Shown in pieces: positions 52,879 through 60,790 of a stretch of 64,000 bases of DNA. The translations under genes and the position numbers were made by a program. The notes under the pieces were generated by a model. It was not told the DNA's origin, did not search any database, and saw nothing but the letters and a program-made list of their open reading frames with translations. Numbering within the stretch: the first letter of the stretch is position 1; the number at the start of each line of letters is the position of its first letter. The stretch covers positions 496,001 through 560,000 of the forward strand of contig NZ_FNUJ01000004.1 in the NCBI RefSeq assembly GCF_900107925.1, read 5' to 3'. This DNA is from Amycolatopsis pretoriensis (GTDB lineage: Bacteria; Actinomycetota; Actinomycetes; Mycobacteriales; Pseudonocardiaceae).

Positions 52879-53690
52879 CGTGCCTCCTGTTCGAAGTAGA
52901 CGGCGGCCCCCAGGGCGTCCTCGGCGCGGACGAAGAATCCCTTGCGGTGAGTCGTGGTCGGGACGTGCCGCTCGACCAGTGTCCGCGCTTTCGCGAGATC
53001 CGCCACCACGACGCCGTGGGCCGCGAAGTAAGGCAGTTCCTTCGGGGTTTCGCCGGGTAGGAGGTCGGTCACGCCGACGATGTCGACGAGGTCCTGGCCA
53101 TCGGTGATCACGGCGTAGCGGCTCTTGTAGGCGGCGATTTCGTCATCGGGGACGACGAGGACGATCCCGGCGACGGCCTTGGCGCCGTTGGGATGGTCGA
53201 GGTAGCGCGGCTGGTGGACGTACTCGGGGGTGAGGTGCTCTGCGGTGTGGAGGATGCCTTCGGGAGTGCGGTCGCGTCTGATGTGGACACTGCGGAAGCG
53301 TGCGGTGCGAGTGCCTTCGGGTAGTTGGACGTCCCGTTGCAGCTTCAGGACTCCCGACGTCGAAAGACCGGCTTCTTGCAGCCTTCTCGCGGCTTCGTCG
53401 GAGTCGTCGACGCCGAAGGAGCAGCCGTGGAGGCCGTCGCCGCGGGCGTCGAGGATGGGCAGGACGTGCCACGGGTCGCCGGCGCCTTCGTCGACGATGC
53501 CGATGAGTTCGAGGAAGGAGCCGCCGAAGTAGGCGCAGCGGTTCGCGGTGCAGCTCGGGACCGGTTCGCTCGTGCCGGTCGGGGACGCGAAGTGCCGCGA
53601 CGGCGGGCTGAGCGTGAAGCCGAGCTGCTCGTAGCGCTGCCAGGTGCGTTCGTAGTCCCGGGTCAGGAAGACGGTGTGGTCGATGTTCAC
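52875..53690 (-). CDS. VOC/glyoxalase-like domain protein
   Basis: The 271-residue protein starts MNIDHTVFLTRDYERTWQRY, a VOC-type beta-alpha-beta unit. It continues with CAYFGGSFLELIGIVDE, CSFGVDDSDEAARRL, and a C-terminal HGVVVADLAKARTLVERHVP. This fits the glyoxalase_3-like group with two VOC-like repeats; metal ligands are not certain. It is the first gene of a two-gene operon with the esterase, divergent from an Lrp-type regulator that may control it. Confidence 0.8.
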   Translation of the reverse strand: MNIDHTVFLTRDYERTWQRYEQLGFTLSPPSRHFASPTGTSEPVPSCTANRCAYFGGSFLELIGIVDEGAGDPWHVLPILDARGDGLHGCSFGVDDSDEAARRLQEAGLSTSGVLKLQRDVQLPEGTRTARFRSVHIRRDRTPEGILHTAEHLTPEYVHQPRYLDHPNGAKAVAGIVLVVPDDEIAAYKSRYAVITDGQDLVDIVGVTDLLPGETPKELPYFAAHGVVVADLAKARTLVERHVPTTTHRKGFFVRAEDALGAAVYFEQEAR

Positions 53691-53773
53691 GGCTCCAGCG
53701 TGGGCGCCTTCGGCCGTTCCTTCCCTCTGCGCTCGTATTGTGCGCGGAATCCGACAATGTCTAGGCTTGTTTG

Positions 53774-54736
53774 GTGGAATCCGGCCTGCTCGACGACCTG
53801 GACCGCTGTTTGGCGCACGCGTTGCAGCTGGACGGTCGGGCGTCGTTCAGCACGATCGCAGCGGTGCTGGGGGTCTCGGACCAGACGGTGGCGCGCCGCT
53901 ACCGGAAGCTGCGTTCGTCCGGGGTGCTGCGGGTGGTGGGCGTCCCGGAGGCGGCGCCGCTGGGGCAGGTGCACTGGCTGGTCCGGCTGCGCTGCGTCCC
54001 GGACGCGGCAGGCGCGATCGCGGCGGCCCTGGCCCGCCGGCCGGACACGCAGTGGGTGAGCTTGATGTCCGGCGGAACGGAGATCGTGTGCTTCATCCGG
54101 GCGCCGCTGCGCGAGGAGGCGGACGGGCTGTTGCTGGGTCACCTGCCCCGGACGCCCCGGGTGGTGTCGATGACGGCGTACCGGCTGCTGCGCCGGTTCG
54201 CGGGCGGGCCGGCAGGGTGGTCAGGCCGGTCGAGTGCGTTGTCCGCTGCCCAGGTCGCTGCTTTGCGGCCGGTTCTTTCGGTGGCGTCTTACGTTCCAGA
54301 GCCGGGCGACGTGGAGCTGCTGACGGCGCTGGCCCAGGACGGTCGTGCCGACATGTCGACATTGTCGGCGGCATCGGGCCGTTCGGGGTCGACGGTCCGC
54401 CGTCGGTTGTCGGCGTTGCGAGGGTCGGGAGCGTTGTACTTCGACGTGGAGGTGGACGCGGCTTTGCTGGGCTACCCGCTGACGGCGACGTTGTGGTTGA
54501 CGGTGGCCCCATCGGCATTGGAGTCGACGGGGCGGGCGTTGGCAAAGCACCCCCAGGTGGCCTTCGCGGCGGCGACCACGGGCCCGGCGAACATGGTGGC
54601 CAACGTGGGCTGCCGCGACGACGCGGCGCTGTACGAGTACTTGGCCGAGGACCTGGGTGGGTTGACGGGAGTTCAGCGGGTGGAGACGGCCCCGATGATC
54701 AGGACGTTGAAGCGCTTCGGCACCCTGCAGCCCTAA
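53774..54736 (+). CDS. Lrp/AsnC family regulator with two HTH units
   Basis: The 320-residue protein has two AsnC-type HTH domains: LDRCLAHALQLDGRASFSTI with GVSDQTVARRYRKL (residues about 8-47), and DVELLTALAQDGRADMSTLS with GSTVRRRLSALR (about 180-215). Each is followed by an AsnC effector domain-like segment. The start is GTG with TAGGCT (53762-53767) 6 nt upstream. It is divergent from the VOC-esterase operon, the likely target, and its stop overlaps the convergent sliding-clamp paralogue by 4 bp. Confidence 0.88.
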   Translation: MESGLLDDLDRCLAHALQLDGRASFSTIAAVLGVSDQTVARRYRKLRSSGVLRVVGVPEAAPLGQVHWLVRLRCVPDAAGAIAAALARRPDTQWVSLMSGGTEIVCFIRAPLREEADGLLLGHLPRTPRVVSMTAYRLLRRFAGGPAGWSGRSSALSAAQVAALRPVLSVASYVPEPGDVELLTALAQDGRADMSTLSAASGRSGSTVRRRLSALRGSGALYFDVEVDAALLGYPLTATLWLTVAPSALESTGRALAKHPQVAFAAATTGPANMVANVGCRDDAALYEYLAEDLGGLTGVQRVETAPMIRTLKRFGTLQP

Positions 54737-55791
54737 CGGGCCAGCATCGGCATGAGGTAGTAAGTCAGCTCCACCTCCCCGGCCTCCGCCGCCCGCAAGA
54801 TGCACGCCCGCATCCCCGGCTGGATCGACAACTCCACCCGCTCGCCCGCAAACGCCTGCAACGCGTCCAGCAAATACCGAGCCTGGAACGAAGGCGACGT
54901 CCGACCTCCGCTGACCTCGGCCTTCAGCGTCTCCTCCGCCTCACCCGTGTCCTGGCGGGCGCTCGCCAAGCGGACCTGGGCGTCGCCGACCTCCAGGGTC
55001 AGCACTCGCCTGTCCTCCGCGTACACCCCCACCCGGCGGACCGCCGCCGCCAGCGCGTCCGCCTCCACCGTCACCTTCGTGTCGACCGCGGAGGACGGGA
55101 TCGAGTCCTCCGACAAGAACCCCGCGTCCAGGACCGCCGTGCCCACCAGGCCGCCCGGCCAGCTCAACCCGAACCGGCCCGGGCCCGCGTGCAGACCGAC
55201 CGTGCCCTTCGCCTGGCGGGCCGCCTCGGTCAGCAGCGTCGCCGGGACCAAGACGTCCAACGACCCCGGGGACAGCAGCGGCAGCCGGGCCACCGCCATC
55301 CGGTAGCGGTCCGACGCCGTCAGCGTCAGCCGGGAGTCCGCCTGGAGCCGGACTCCCGTGAACAGCGGGAGCGGGTCGTCCTTCGACGCCGTTCCCGCCA
55401 CGATCCGCAGCGCCGAGGCGAACGCGCCACCGTCCACTTCGGACACCCGGGGTGGCTCGGGGACCGGTGGGCCGGACTCGGTGGACAACAGCGGCAGCGC
55501 GAAACGGGCGTTGTCGAGCCGCAAGGCCAGGCGGCTGCCTTCGACGACCAAGCGCACGAGGCCGTCGAGCATCTTCAACGTCTCGGCGAGCGGGGCCGCC
55601 GGGACGGTGACCGAACCGTCCGTGTGCGCGGTCGCCGGGCAGTCGAACCGGACGGCCAGATCCGGGTCGCTGCCGGCGACCGTCAGCCCGGCCGCGTCCG
55701 CCCGCAACCGCAGCCCGGCGCGGGCGGGCAGCAGCCGCGAAGCGGCGGACACGGCCGCCGAGAGGCGGTGGGCAGGCGCGGTGACGTCCAT
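54733..55791 (-). CDS. DNA polymerase III beta-clamp paralogue (DnaN-like)
   Basis: The 352-residue protein shows three clamp-domain repeats. It starts AHRLSAAVSAASRLLPARAG and contains LPLFTGVRLQADSRLTLTAS with DRYRMAV (the conserved DLxR-like segment), GFLSEDSIPSSAVDTKVTVE, and ends VELTYYLMPMLAR, like the C-terminal YLLMPMR of DnaN. It is not beside dnaA or recF and is somewhat shorter than a normal clamp (about 370-400), so it is probably a second clamp. No neighbour suggests a specific polymerase. Confidence 0.85.
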   Translation of the reverse strand: MDVTAPAHRLSAAVSAASRLLPARAGLRLRADAAGLTVAGSDPDLAVRFDCPATAHTDGSVTVPAAPLAETLKMLDGLVRLVVEGSRLALRLDNARFALPLLSTESGPPVPEPPRVSEVDGGAFASALRIVAGTASKDDPLPLFTGVRLQADSRLTLTASDRYRMAVARLPLLSPGSLDVLVPATLLTEAARQAKGTVGLHAGPGRFGLSWPGGLVGTAVLDAGFLSEDSIPSSAVDTKVTVEADALAAAVRRVGVYAEDRRVLTLEVGDAQVRLASARQDTGEAEETLKAEVSGGRTSPSFQARYLLDALQAFAGERVELSIQPGMRACILRAAEAGEVELTYYLMPMLAR

Positions 55792-55855
55792 ACCCGCAAG
55801 CTAGCGGTGACCACCGACAAAAACGCCACCAGAAGCCGCTGACCTGCGAAAACGA

Positions 55856-57103
55856 CTAGCGGGCGCCGACCAGCGACGGAGCCGCCGGGGCGGAGGCGGG
55901 AGCCCGGACCGTCCCCCGCAACAGCCAAACCAGCAGCGCGAGCACCAACCCGGCCACGCTCGCCGTCAAGAAGGCCGCCGACGGGCCGGCGTGCTCCACG
56001 ACGTACCCGCTGACCGACTGACCGGCGGCCAAGCCGAGCGTCACCGCCGTCAGCACCCAGCCGAACGCCTCCGCCGCGGTCCCGGACGGCGCGACCAGCT
56101 CGATCGCCGACGAGTGCGCCGTCGACTGCGGGGTGATCAACGCACCGGCCAGCAGCATCATCAGCGCCAGCCCCCACAGCGAAGACGGCCACGCGAGCAG
56201 CGCGACCAGCGCCCCGAAGCCGCCGAGCAACGCCGGCAGCCGCTGGCCCATCCGGCGCGGCCACGGGCGGAGGCTGTACGCCACGCCGAACGCCACCGAG
56301 CTCAGCGACCACGCCGAAAGCAGCAGCCCGCCGAACGAAGGCGCGCCGGCCTCGGTCGCCGATGCCGGGACCGCCACCTCGACGAACCCGATCACCACGC
56401 CGAACCCGAGCGCGGCCAGCGCCAGCGTCCGCATGCCCGGGCTGGCCAGCGCGCCCAAGAGCGAGCCGGACGAAGATTCGGCGGGACCCCACGCGCGCAC
56501 GGCCGGGCTCAGCGCGAACAGCACCGCGCCGGTGAACTGCACCGCGACGCCCAGCACCAGGCCGGTGCCCGCCCACGGGGCCAGCACCAGCAGCCCGGCG
56601 ACACCGGGACCGAGGATGAAGAACACCTCCATGCTGATCGCCTCGTACGAGAACGCCGCGTTGCGCGCGCCACCCGGGGGCAGCAGGCGGGTCCACAGGG
56701 CGCGGGACGCCGAGCCGACCATCGGCTCCGACAGGCCGGTCGCCGCGGCGAACGCCACGAGCACCGTCGTCGGGGCGTGCGACTCGATGGCCGCGACCAG
56801 GGCGGTCATGGACAGCGCGAGCAGCGCCGACACGATGAGCAACGGCCGCGTCGGGCCGAATCGGTCGATCAGCCGGCCCTGGATCACCGCGCCCACCGAA
56901 ACGCCGACGAGCGAGCCGGCCGAGACCAGCCCGGCGGCGGCGAAGGACCCGGTCTCGCGCTGGACGTAGAGCAGGGCCGAGATGCCGATCATGGCGATCG
57001 GCAGGCGCGCGAGCACGGACGCGACGGCGGGCCACCGGGCGGCGCGGGTCGTCAGCGCGCCGCGGTAGTCGGCCAGAGACGTACGACCTTCGGAGTGGGA
57101 CAC
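55856..57103 (-). CDS. MFS transporter (12 helices)
   Basis: The 415-residue protein has about twelve helices, starting WPAVASVLARLPIAMIGISA. Loop 2-3 holds GRLIDRFGPTRPLLIVSALL (motif A). The FSYEAISMEVFFILGPGVAG segment recurs almost identically (DTISIEATFMIGPALG) in the MFS at 24971, so the two are related. It may export small molecules. GTG 57103 has CATACT (57116-57111) 7 nt upstream. A perfect 16-bp palindrome, 57125-57140, lies directly upstream and may be an operator. Confidence 0.85.
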   Translation of the reverse strand: MSHSEGRTSLADYRGALTTRAARWPAVASVLARLPIAMIGISALLYVQRETGSFAAAGLVSAGSLVGVSVGAVIQGRLIDRFGPTRPLLIVSALLALSMTALVAAIESHAPTTVLVAFAAATGLSEPMVGSASRALWTRLLPPGGARNAAFSYEAISMEVFFILGPGVAGLLVLAPWAGTGLVLGVAVQFTGAVLFALSPAVRAWGPAESSSGSLLGALASPGMRTLALAALGFGVVIGFVEVAVPASATEAGAPSFGGLLLSAWSLSSVAFGVAYSLRPWPRRMGQRLPALLGGFGALVALLAWPSSLWGLALMMLLAGALITPQSTAHSSAIELVAPSGTAAEAFGWVLTAVTLGLAAGQSVSGYVVEHAGPSAAFLTASVAGLVLALLVWLLRGTVRAPASAPAAPSLVGAR

Positions 57104-57300
57104 GCGTACCAGTATGCCGCAGAGTGGTACGTGAGTACCAGTTATTTGACGGTCAGCTGCGTCACCAGGTCTCGATCGGGTAACACTAACGATATTCTCC
57201 GTGAACTCGTGCAACGAAACGGCCGGGACGGCGTCCTTGAGAGTGAATGGCCTTGAATTCGTGGGTATGGGCCGTGATGGTTGAACAACAGCACAGAACC
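57104..57300. other. Gap upstream of the hairpin RNA candidate
   Basis: No protein gene is supported. TGGTACGTGAGTACCA (57125-57140) is a perfect palindrome near the MFS promoter. TTGACG (57146-57151) and TATTCT (57193-57198) are the best plus-strand promoter-like hexamers but have unsuitable spacing. Confidence 0.4.
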
Positions 57301-57431
57301 CAGCTCCCTCCGGCACTTGGGTCGGGGCCTGATCCCGGAGGGCGGGGAGCGCGGATCGTCGGGGGATGGTCCGCGCGACAAACGAAGAGCCGGTGCGCCA
57401 CGTCGGGGGTGGCGCCCGGCTCTTTGTTTTG
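57301..57431 (+). ncRNA. Candidate structured RNA with three hairpins sharing GTCGGGG loops
   Basis: Three consecutive stems occur. Stem 1 is 57306-57313 with 57335-57342 (CCCTCCGG). Stem 2 is 57349-57355 with 57370-57376 (GCGCGGA). Stem 3 is 57385-57401 with 57409-57424, about 15-16 bp with one bulged T. Every loop contains GTCGGGG (57321, 57358 and 57402), and in stem 3 the loop is exactly this heptamer. Stem 3 is followed by TTTGTTTT, a good plus-strand terminator. Neighbouring MFS and crp genes run on the minus strand, so a plus-strand terminator needs its own transcript. The 5' end and promoter are not defined. Read on the minus strand the loops are C-rich, reminiscent of 6C RNA, but the T-tract favours plus. 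Confidence 0.6.
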
Positions 57432-57460
57432 ATCAAACACTGCGTTTTGGGTGACCAACG

Positions 57461-57500
57461 AAGAAGGCCCCCTCGCCCGAAAGGGTGAGGGGGCCTTCTT
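57461..57500. terminator. crp terminator
   Basis: A perfect 14-bp stem (57461-57474 AAGAAGGCCCCCTC with 57487-57500) with an inner CCC/GGG lies 12 bp after the crp stop. It is strong in both directions. Confidence 0.85.
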
Positions 57501-57511
57501 CGTGAAAGAAC

Positions 57512-58186
57512 TCAGCGAGCCCGGCGAGCCAGCCGCTCGGGGTCCAGGATCAGCACGCTCTTGCCTTCGAGCCGCAGCCAGCCGCGGTGGGCGAAGTCGG
57601 CCAAAGCCTTGTTGACGGTCTCGCGGGACGCGCCGACGTACTGGGCGATCTCTTCCTGCGTCAGGTCGTGCGTGACCCGCAGCAGGCCCGCCTCCTGGCT
57701 GCCGAACCGCTGCGCGAGCTGCAGCAGCGCCCGTGCCACGCGGCCCGGGACGTCGGTGAAGATCAGTTCCGCGACCATGTTGTTCGTCCGGCGCAGGCGG
57801 CGCGCGACCACGCGCAGCAGCTGCTCGGCGATCTCCGGGCGGGTCGAGATCCACTGGCGCAGGGCCGGGCGGTCCATGGTGACCGCGCGGACCTCGGTGA
57901 CCGTGGTCGCGCTCGACGTCCGGGGGCCGGGGTCGAAGATGGACAGCTCGCCGAACATGTCGGACGGGCCGAAGATGCCCAGCAGGTTCTCGCGGCCGTC
58001 GGGCGACTTGCGGCCGATCTTCACCTTGCCGGACTGGATGATGTACAGCTTGTCGCCGGGTTCACCCTCGTTGAAGATGACATGGCCGCGGGGGAACTCC
58101 ACGGATTCCAAGGTCTGGGCCAGCGCCTCCGCCGCTGCCGGCTCCACACCCTGGAAAATGCCCGCACGGGCCAGGGTTTCGTCCAC
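57512..58186 (-). CDS. crp: Crp/Fnr family cAMP-responsive regulator (GlxR/Crp)
   Basis: The 224-residue protein has a cNMP-binding domain with FGELSIFDPGPRTSSATTV (about residues 78-96), the phosphate-binding cassette nearly identical to M. tuberculosis Crp, a long C-helix RPEIAEQLLRVVARRLRRTN, and a winged HTH TQEEIAQYVGASRETVNKAL (about residues 175-194). It is a global regulator of carbon, cell-wall and resuscitation genes in actinobacteria. GTG 58186 has AGGAGG at 8 nt. The flanking MBL/RidA and nth genes match the mycobacterial crp neighbourhood. Confidence 0.94.
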   Translation of the reverse strand: MDETLARAGIFQGVEPAAAEALAQTLESVEFPRGHVIFNEGEPGDKLYIIQSGKVKIGRKSPDGRENLLGIFGPSDMFGELSIFDPGPRTSSATTVTEVRAVTMDRPALRQWISTRPEIAEQLLRVVARRLRRTNNMVAELIFTDVPGRVARALLQLAQRFGSQEAGLLRVTHDLTQEEIAQYVGASRETVNKALADFAHRGWLRLEGKSVLILDPERLARRAR

Positions 58187-58335
58187 CTCGGGTGCCTCCT
58201 CGTCGAGAAACGTTCACGCCCTCCCTCGTGTGGAAGAGCGTGACGCCGATCACTTGCGCGTCAGTCTAGGGCGTACTCACGAGATCGCCCGTCGGACGCG
58301 CGCGCCCGCCGGATGATCTCGTTCGAACGTGGAGC

Positions 58336-58587
58336 CTAACTCCGCACGCGACGCGCGCGTAGCCTGGCTGCCCGTCCGCCCAGCCTACGCAGCCGGAACA
58401 GCTCCAGCGCACGGCCGATGCCGTGCCCGTAGAGCGCCCTGACCTCGTTGGGCTGCGCCTGCTCGAGGAACTCTTCGACCTCGTTCTCCTGCACCGCGAC
58501 GTGCTTGAGCCGGCTCTCCACGCGTTCCATGAACAGCGCGAAGAACATGATCACCAGGGGGACCAGGATGACGAACCAGACGGTCAT
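58336..58587 (-). CDS. Small membrane protein upstream of crp (Rv3675-like position)
   Basis: The 83-residue protein has one N-terminal helix (MTVWFVILVPLVIMFFALFM). A helical, charged cytoplasmic part (RVESRLKHVAVQENEVEEFL, then QAQPNEVRALYGHGIG) and an Arg-rich C-terminus (RLGGRAARLRARRVRS) follow. The position between crp and nth matches Rv3675 of M. tuberculosis. ATG 58587 starts at the helix; a longer start at 58605 adds only six residues. The function is unknown. Confidence 0.72.
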   Translation of the reverse strand: MTVWFVILVPLVIMFFALFMERVESRLKHVAVQENEVEEFLEQAQPNEVRALYGHGIGRALELFRLRRLGGRAARLRARRVRS

Positions 58588-58736
58588 GACCGGACCCCGA
58601 AACACTCAGTGAAAAGCATCTACTCCAGATCCTCGCTCATGGCGGCCGGAAAACTGCGCCGAGGTGGTGCTCTGGCGTGTCGGTCGTCCACCGGTGCACT
58701 GACCGGCTCGTCCGACGGCGCCCGTAGGCTATCGGG

Positions 58737-59498
58737 GTGCCACCTGCCACCACGAACGCCCCCCGTGAGGGCGCTGGTGAAAGCCGGTTAGCTCTGGTGA
58801 GACGCGCCAGGCGGATGAAGCGTTGCTTGGACGACGTTTATCCGGACGCCCACTGTGAGCTCGACTTCACCACTCCGCTGGAACTGCTGGTCGCGGTCGT
58901 GCTGTCCGCGCAGACCACCGACGTCCGGGTGAACCTGGTCACGCCCGCGCTCTTCAAGCGCTACCGGACCGCCGCCGACTACGCCGGCGCCGACCGGACC
59001 GAGCTGGAGGAGTACCTCCGCAGCACCGGCTTCTACCGGGCCAAGGCGAACTCCGTCATGGGCCTGGGCGCGGCGCTGGTCGAGCGCTTCGACGGCGAGG
59101 TCCCGGCCAAGCTCGACGACCTCGTCACGCTGCCGGGCGTCGGCCGCAAGACGGCCAACGTCGTGCTCGGGAACGCCTTCGACGTCCCGGGCATCACCGT
59201 CGACACCCACTTCGGCCGGCTGGTCCGCCGCTGGGGCTGGACGGCCGAAGAGGACCCGGTCAAGGTCGAGCACGCGGTCGGCGCGCTGATCCCCCGCAAG
59301 GAGTGGACGATGCTCTCGCACCGGGTGATCTTCCACGGCCGGCGCGTCTGCCACGCCAAGAAGCCCGCCTGCGGCGCCTGCCCGCTGGCCCGGGACTGCC
59401 CGTCCTACGGCACCGGCCCGACCGGTTTCGAGGAAGCCGCGAAGCTGGTCAAAGGGGTCGAAAAGGACCACATCCTGGCCATGGCGGCGCCCCGGTGA
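58737..59498 (+). CDS. nth: Endonuclease III
   Basis: The 253-residue DNA glycosylase/AP lyase removes oxidised pyrimidines. It shows VVLSAQTTDVRVN, the HhH LPGVGRKTANVVLG (about residues 131-144) with the catalytic Lys, VDTHFGRLVRRW with the catalytic Asp, and the [4Fe-4S] ligands in CHAKKPACGACPLARDC (C-X6-C-X2-C-X5-C, about residues 206-222). GTG 58737 has TAGGCT (58725-58730) 6 nt upstream. The TlpA-like gene overlaps its stop (GTGA), starting a coupled run nth - TlpA-like - NUDIX - marP. Confidence 0.95.
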   Translation: MPPATTNAPREGAGESRLALVRRARRMKRCLDDVYPDAHCELDFTTPLELLVAVVLSAQTTDVRVNLVTPALFKRYRTAADYAGADRTELEEYLRSTGFYRAKANSVMGLGAALVERFDGEVPAKLDDLVTLPGVGRKTANVVLGNAFDVPGITVDTHFGRLVRRWGWTAEEDPVKVEHAVGALIPRKEWTMLSHRVIFHGRRVCHAKKPACGACPLARDCPSYGTGPTGFEEAAKLVKGVEKDHILAMAAPR

Positions 59499-60094
59499 CG
59501 ACCGTCACCAAGTGGGCGCTGGCCGCCGCCGTGCTGGCGGTGGCGCTCATCGTGGCGCTGCTGCCCCGCGGGGGTGACGACAGCGCCGCGAAGCCGTCGG
59601 AGGACCTGGCCCCGGCCCGGTCCGCGGCGGCGCTCCAAGCGTGTCCGGCTCCGAGTTCGACGCGGCCGGTGAAGCAGCTCGAAGGGGTCAAGGCGGAGTG
59701 CCTCGGCGACGGCGCGAGCGTCGACGTCGGCCAGGTCCTTGCCGGGGCTCCGGTGCTGGTCAACGTGTGGGCGTCGTGGTGCGAGCCGTGCCGGACCGAG
59801 CTGCCCGTGCTCCAGGAGTACGCGAAGCAGCCGGGGGCCGTGCGCGTGCTCGGCGTCCAGGTGCAGAGCCCCGCGAAGGACGGGCTGGAACTGCTCGCCA
59901 AGCTGGGCGTCCACCTGCCCTCGGTCTACGACGGCGACGGGCAGAGCGGGCCGATTCGCACCGCGCTGAAGGTGCCGCCGCGGCTCCCGGTCTCCTACCT
60001 CGTCACCGCGGCCGGCGAAGTGCGGTTCATCGCGAACCCGCCGACGTTCGGGAACACTGACCAGGTGCGCGCGGCTGTGGGAGGGACTTCATGA
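59495..60094 (+). CDS. Membrane-anchored thioredoxin-like protein (TlpA/ResA type, Rv3673c-like)
   Basis: The 199-residue protein has an uncleaved N-terminal helix (WALAAAVLAVALIVALL). A polar linker and an extracytoplasmic thioredoxin fold follow, with the active site WASWCEPCRTELPV (about residues 91-104). The cis-Pro is in RLPVSYLV. Two extra Cys in the linker (ACPAPSS and AECLGD) may form a structural disulfide. It probably reduces or exchanges disulfides of envelope proteins. The GTG overlaps the nth stop, and the next NUDIX ATG overlaps its stop (ATGA). Confidence 0.88.
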   Translation: MTTVTKWALAAAVLAVALIVALLPRGGDDSAAKPSEDLAPARSAAALQACPAPSSTRPVKQLEGVKAECLGDGASVDVGQVLAGAPVLVNVWASWCEPCRTELPVLQEYAKQPGAVRVLGVQVQSPAKDGLELLAKLGVHLPSVYDGDGQSGPIRTALKVPPRLPVSYLVTAAGEVRFIANPPTFGNTDQVRAAVGGTS

Positions 60095-60786
60095 TCGGAC
60101 CGCTGGTCGAGCCGGAGTCCGTCCCCGAGTGGCTCCGTCCGCTGGTCAAGGTCAGCGGCGAGGTCGATTCGAAGACGTTCACCCGGTTCAGCCCGCCCGA
60201 GGGCACCTACACGCGCGCCGCCGCGGTGCTCATCCTCTTCGGCGAACGCGAGGCCGACGGCGAGCCCGACGTCCTGCTGCAGCGTCGCGCCGACACCCTG
60301 GGCTCGCACGCCGGCCAGGTCGCCTTCCCGGGCGGCGGCGCCGAGGACGGCGACGGCGGCCCGATCGGCACCGCGCTGCGCGAGGCCGAGGAGGAGACCG
60401 GGGTGGTCCCGTCCGGCGTCCGGCCGGTCGCGGTGCTGCCGGAGCTGTTCGTCCCGGTCTCGAAGTTCGCCGTGACGCCGGTGCTGGCGCACTGGGACAC
60501 CCCCTCGCCGGTGCACGCCGTGGACCCGGGCGAGACGGCGTCCGTCGCCCGCGTCGCGCTCGCCGACCTGGCCGACCCGGCCAACCGGTTCACGGTCCAG
60601 AAGGCCGGCGCGCCCTGGAAGGGCCCGGCGTTCGAGGTCTCGGGCCTGTTCGTCTGGGGTTTCACCGCCGGGTTGCTGTCCGTCCTGCTCGGCCTGGGAG
60701 GCTGGGAGCGCGAATGGGACTCGGGCGACGTCCGGGACCTCGACGAGGCGCTCGCCGCCTACCAGGCGCGGCTGGCAGAGGGGTGA
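60091..60786 (+). CDS. NUDIX hydrolase, CoA pyrophosphatase type (Rv3672c-like)
   Basis: The 231-residue protein has the CoAse-type Nudix segment. LLQRRADTLGSHAGQVAFPG (about residues 59-78, with the UPF0035-like LRSHPGQVAFPGG pattern) leads into REAEEETGV (about residues 98-106). It likely cleaves the pyrophosphate of CoA or oxidised CoA. Start and stop are closely packed with neighbours: the ATG overlaps the TlpA-like stop and MarP begins 4 bp after its stop. Confidence 0.88.
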   Translation: MIGPLVEPESVPEWLRPLVKVSGEVDSKTFTRFSPPEGTYTRAAAVLILFGEREADGEPDVLLQRRADTLGSHAGQVAFPGGGAEDGDGGPIGTALREAEEETGVVPSGVRPVAVLPELFVPVSKFAVTPVLAHWDTPSPVHAVDPGETASVARVALADLADPANRFTVQKAGAPWKGPAFEVSGLFVWGFTAGLLSVLLGLGGWEREWDSGDVRDLDEALAAYQARLAEG

Positions 60787-60790
60787 CGGC

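Noticed and set aside
57301..57431. Direct assignment of the hairpin region as 6C RNA
   Set aside because: 6C RNA has C-rich loops on the transcribed strand. The terminator T-tract here makes the loops G-rich, so the name is not supported.
57247..57432. 61-codon plus-strand open frame over the hairpin RNA
   Set aside because: It would read through all three hairpins including the terminator stem, with no ribosome site and no recognisable protein.
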